NCBI GenBank assembly: GCA_017459225.1
Contig: JAFUDL010000183.1
Span: 1-5,712 of the forward strand
Reading direction: 5' to 3'
From: Kiritimatiellia bacterium
Lineage (GTDB): Bacteria; Verrucomicrobiota; Kiritimatiellia; RFP12; UBA1067
DNA length: 5,712 nucleotides
The notes beneath the pieces are model-generated. The model was given only the letters and a program-made list of their open reading frames with translations. It ran no database searches and was not told the DNA's origin. The stretch's first letter is position 1; the number at the start of each line of letters is the position of its first letter. Both the position numbers and the translations under genes were made by a program. Positions 5,481-5,712 of this stretch are shown in pieces.

Positions 5481-5489
5481 TGGTATACT
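5481..5489 (+). promoter_or_regulatory. Extended -10 promoter reading into the CRISPR array
   Basis: TGGTATACT matches the extended -10 pattern (TGN followed by TATACT at 5484-5489). No good -35 lies at the standard distance, as is often true of extended -10 promoters. The predicted start is near 5496, giving about 50 nt of leader RNA before the first repeat. Confidence 0.6.
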
Positions 5490-5496
5490 ATCTGCG

Positions 5497-5522
5497 TTGG
5501 CCACCCTGAAAGTGGAGGCCAA
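5497..5522 (+). repeat. Hairpin in the transcribed leader, 26 bp before the first repeat
   Basis: TTGGCC at 5497-5502 pairs with GGCCAA at 5517-5522. One A-A mismatch and a further CC-GG pairing extend the stem, leaving an A-rich loop. It starts at about the predicted transcription start, so it would form at the 5' end of the pre-crRNA or act in DNA during spacer insertion. Confidence 0.65.
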
Positions 5523-5548
5523 TCACAGGAAACTAACAATTTTCTGCG

Positions 5549-5712
5549 GTCGCCCGCCACGCGCGGGCGTGAATTGAAACTGTTGATGTCGCGGTCGCCG
5601 TGGTCAACGCCGCGCGTCGCCCGCCACGCGCGGGCGTGAATTGAAACTCCATCACGACGGCGGTGGACGCCTCGTCGAACGTCGCCCGCCACGCGCGGGC
5701 GTGAATTGAAAC
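5549..5712 (+). CRISPR. Type I-C CRISPR array, first three repeats and two spacers; continues or is cut at the window end
   Basis: Three identical 32-bp repeats lie at 5549-5580, 5616-5647 and 5681-5712. They start GTCGCCCGCC and end GTGAATTGAAAC, a form typical of type I-C. Repeat positions 3-9 (CGCCCGC) and 15-21 (GCGGGCG) form a perfect 7-bp stem around a CACGC loop. Cutting at the 3' base of this stem leaves the 11-nt tag TGAATTGAAAC, as expected from the Cas5d endonuclease of this subtype. Spacer 1 is 35 bp (5581-5615) and spacer 2 is 33 bp (5648-5680); both are GC-rich and neither matches other parts of the window that I can see. Being next to the leader, these should be the newest spacers. 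The window ends exactly at a repeat end, so array length is unknown. Confidence 0.98.

Larger units (their letters stand above)
5345..5548 (+). other. CRISPR leader region between cas2 and the first repeat
   Basis: This 204-bp stretch has no credible gene. It is more AT-rich in its second half and leads directly into the first repeat, so it is the leader that drives array transcription and directs spacer insertion at its end. It contains the CGCGAACC repeats (5345-5399), an isolated TTGACA at 5415-5420 with no good -10 partner, an imperfect dyad (5440-5473), an extended -10 (5481-5489), and a hairpin (5497-5522). The final 26 bp before the repeat (5523-5548) are A-rich and then TTTTCTGCG. Confidence 0.85.

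Noticed and set aside
5402..5692. Reverse-strand open frame across the leader and CRISPR array
   Set aside because: Its RPRVAGD and HARAWRAT segments are translated CRISPR repeats, a known source of false proteins.

Overview
The window carries the downstream half of a type I-C (Dvulg) CRISPR-Cas locus, all on the + strand. In order it holds the last 36 codons of cas8c (csd1), complete cas7 (csd2), two non-cas genes, complete cas4, cas1 and cas2, a leader of about 200 bp, and the first three repeats of the CRISPR array. The window ends exactly at the end of the third repeat. cas3 and cas5, which normally lie upstream of cas8c in this subtype, are outside the window.

The unusual part is 1036-3317, between the interference gene cas7 and the adaptation genes cas4-cas1-cas2, where I-C operons are normally contiguous. 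It holds a four-helix-bundle protein with a C-terminal topoisomerase-type zinc ribbon (1220-2002) and a RhuM-family protein (2145-3227). Three copies of one hairpin-forming repeat, built from GACTTC / GAAGTC units, punctuate the region: after cas7, between the two accessory genes, and between rhuM and cas4. The copy before cas4 has a perfect 20-bp inverted repeat and differs from the middle copy by exactly 38 bp, the distance between two 10-bp direct repeats in that copy. The layout (gene, hairpin, gene, hairpin, gene, hairpin, cas4) suggests modular insertion of accessory cargo into the cas operon.

The crRNA side is standard. Cas8c and Cas7 build Cascade (with Cas5 upstream); Cas4, Cas1 and Cas2 select, trim and integrate spacers; and the 32-bp repeat folds into a 7-bp stem, leaving an 11-nt 5' handle typical of Cas5d processing. 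Spacers are 35 and 33 bp. The leader has an extended -10 promoter aimed into the array, an imperfect dyad just upstream of it, and a hairpin just downstream of the predicted transcription start.

Organism: moderately GC-rich bacterium. The combination of a four-helix-bundle suffix protein, RhuM, I-C CRISPR and GACTTC/GAAGTC intergenic repeats reminds me of PVC-group (Kiritimatiellota, Lentisphaerota, Verrucomicrobiota) or similar gut and anaerobic bacteria. This is a low-confidence impression, not a placement.
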